From: Sipunculus nudus
Taxonomy: Eukaryota; Annelida; Sipuncula; Golfingiida; Sipunculidae
Reading direction: 5' to 3'
NCBI GenBank assembly: GCA_026874595.1
Contig: JAPPUL010000068.1
Coordinates: 1,065,001 to 1,129,000 of the forward strand
DNA length: 64,000 nt
The translations under genes were made by a program, and so were the position numbers. Below, one piece after another: positions 62,677 to 64,000 of the stretch (position 1 is its first letter; every line of letters starts with the position of its first letter). The notes under the pieces were generated by a model, which saw only the letters and a list, made by a program, of their open reading frames with translations, searched no databases and was not told where the DNA came from.

Positions 62677-63327
62677 TTATGATATTAGTCCCTCATTAAT
62701 AGCTTTTCCGACGACCTCAGCGCGAGAAGATACTTGTAATTTATCATAAATATTTTGAATGTGTTTTCTTACGGTATTAGGTTTTATATTTATTTTGGCA
62801 GCGATTTTGATATAAGTAAGTCCTTGAACAATAAGCTTTAGAATTTCTTTTTCGCGTTTTGAGAGGTTGTAGTCCTTAGAGTCAATAGTTTTAATAGGTT
62901 TTTCGAAATAGTTTAGTATTTTCCGAGCGATACGTGGAGTCATAGGAGAGCCGCCGTTGTGCAGTTCAATAAGTTCGGAAATAAGGTCTCGTCTTGGCGT
63001 ATCTTTAAGGATATAACCTTTAGCTCCAGCTTTAATGGATTTAAAGATTTTGTCTTCGTCTTCAAAGATGGTAAGCATCATGATTTCAATATAAGGATGC
63101 TGTTTTTTAATTATCTTAGTAGCCTCAATGCCATCAATACCCGGCAGTCCAATATCCATAAGAACGATATTAGGCTTATCCTGGGATTTATTAAGCTCGG
63201 TAATAAAGTCTTCAGCGGTACTAAACGCCCCACAGACAGTAATCTTGTCGGAAGAGTTTAGAAGGTATGAGATACCTTCTCTAATATTTTGAATATCTTC
63301 AACTATGACAATCTTAATTGTAGACAC
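62677..63327 (-). CDS. NarL/FixJ-family response regulator
   Basis: A 216-residue two-component regulator: receiver domain with acidic Glu10/Asp11, phospho-acceptor Asp58 (VLMDIGLPG) and Lys108 (YILKDT), then a LuxR-type HTH (LSKREKEILKLIVQGLTYIKIA, NTVRKHIQNIYDKL). GTG start. No histidine kinase gene adjoins; it converges on the RND gene with only 12 bases between, so it could regulate that set or act elsewhere. Confidence 0.92.
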   Translation of the reverse strand: MSTIKIVIVEDIQNIREGISYLLNSSDKITVCGAFSTAEDFITELNKSQDKPNIVLMDIGLPGIDGIEATKIIKKQHPYIEIMMLTIFEDEDKIFKSIKAGAKGYILKDTPRRDLISELIELHNGGSPMTPRIARKILNYFEKPIKTIDSKDYNLSKREKEILKLIVQGLTYIKIAAKINIKPNTVRKHIQNIYDKLQVSSRAEVVGKAINEGLIS

Positions 63328-63542
63328 AATACTAAAAAATAAAACGCTTTATAAAGCAATAAAACACTCTAAATATGTAAAATACTATAAAAAAGACAGC
63401 ATTTTAATTAAATTAAAAAAATAACTAAAAGCCAAATTAAAAGTAATAACAATTAGCGATAAAAAAGAATATAATAAATAGAAGGCTTGTTTAAAATACT
63501 ACAAATGTACAAGTTTGGTTTAAATAAAAGGAGGTTTAGGTT

Positions 63543-64000
63543 ATGAGTGATAAAGACAAAACTTTTGGTAATGGAGCTAATGGGGTAGTAGGAGGAGATG
63601 TTAAGAAAGTGGCAGAGGGTAAAAGCCGTCGTGAATTTATAAAGAAGCTAACAAGCTTATCGATAGGCGGGGCCTTAGTTGAAGGGAGCGTGTTAAGGGG
63701 TGAGGCAAAGGGAAGTGTAGAAAGGATATTATCGTACAGAGCGCTTGGCGACACAGGGCTTAAGGCATCAGACATATCGTTTGGAGCGGGAGGGTTATGG
63801 AATTATCGAGTAGCGTTAAAGGCGATGTCCTTAGGTATAAACTATTTTGACACAGCACCGGACTATGGTTCTGGGGGGTCTGAGGAGGAACTAGGGAAGG
63901 CATTAAGTAAAAGCAGCCTGACAAGAGATAAGATGATATTGGTAACAAAGATGTGTAACGTAAGTGGCTATCCGGGCCATAAGTACCGAGAGACAAAGGA
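63543..64000 (+). CDS. Tat-exported aldo/keto reductase (partial)
   Basis: Cut by the window end after about 152 codons. The N-terminus carries a twin-arginine signal (SRREFIKKLTSLSIGGAL at 32-49). The aldo/keto reductase barrel follows: LGDTGLKASDISFGAGGLW, the catalytic Asp/Tyr in YFDTAPDYG, and the catalytic Lys in LVTKM. It probably works in the periplasm on a carbonyl substrate or as an oxidoreductase without known partner. AAGGAGG precedes the ATG. Confidence 0.88.
   Translation, partial: MSDKDKTFGNGANGVVGGDVKKVAEGKSRREFIKKLTSLSIGGALVEGSVLRGEAKGSVERILSYRALGDTGLKASDISFGAGGLWNYRVALKAMSLGINYFDTAPDYGSGGSEEELGKALSKSSLTRDKMILVTKMCNVSGYPGHKYRETK

Overview
The window is a gene-dense, AT-rich bacterial chromosome segment, closed at the left by an intergenic region and cut at the right inside an oxidoreductase gene. 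The cell is a diderm: it has a TolC/adaptor/RND efflux set, several lipoproteins and a Tat-exported oxidoreductase. It makes bacillithiol (bshC, bshA) and probably menaquinone by the futalosine route (an aminodeoxyfutalosine deaminase and a UbiD-type decarboxylase). It has an ATP-citrate-lyase-like pair and a full acetate-uptake/activation cluster, so acetyl-CoA and citrate are central. Strong replication-strand base skew, the bactofilin/M23/YaaR/RicT cluster and gyrB next to DUF721 recall Spirochaetes or neighbouring diderm phyla. Bacillithiol and ATP-citrate lyase point also toward Chlorobi/Ignavibacteria-like lineages. I do not assign a phylum.

Layout. 0.3-12.8 kb, mostly + strand: fabH, then the overlapping run bshC-bshA-murI-thiE, then rpmF-plsX-fabD-fabG-fabF-rnc (fatty-acid and phospholipid synthesis, with no acpP between fabG and fabF). 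12.8-26.4 kb, mostly - strand: ricT, yaaR, bactofilin, M23 endopeptidase, ATP-citrate-lyase-like subunits, a methyltransferase, two tandem 71-residue Cys-rich proteins, a YciI protein, a UbiD decarboxylase, a ferredoxin and an unknown protein; tatD and a TM2 protein lie on +. 26.5-40.6 kb: mqnF, birA-coaX, then on - dusB and a flavoprotein fused to a NapH-like polyferredoxin; on + tgt and a cyclodeaminase-family gene overlapping a folD that lacks the cyclohydrolase lysine; then lipoproteins, TPR and methyltransferase genes. 40.6-47.4 kb, - strand: DUF4212, acetate symporter, DUF294/CBS signalling protein, DnaQ-like exonuclease, acs. 47.6-64 kb: aldehyde dehydrogenase, an MlaF-like ATPase, TIGR02757 protein, GH3 glycosidase, TPR protein, gyrB and DUF721 (-), TolC-adaptor-RND, a NarL-type regulator (-), and the partial Tat oxidoreductase.

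Three things stand out. First, short tandem repeats (7-24 bp, 2-5 copies) sit at gene boundaries across the window, often carrying the Shine-Dalgarno, the -10 box, or start/stop codons. Second, GC skew flips sign several times independently of gene direction, as if blocks had been inverted. Third, the cyclodeaminase-like/FolD pair looks like a divided folate C1 enzyme: an FchA-type cyclohydrolase with a dehydrogenase-only FolD. The flavin/polyferredoxin fusion is a second candidate for unusual redox biology, possibly tied to bacillithiol. All base and residue statements were read by eye; no database search was possible.
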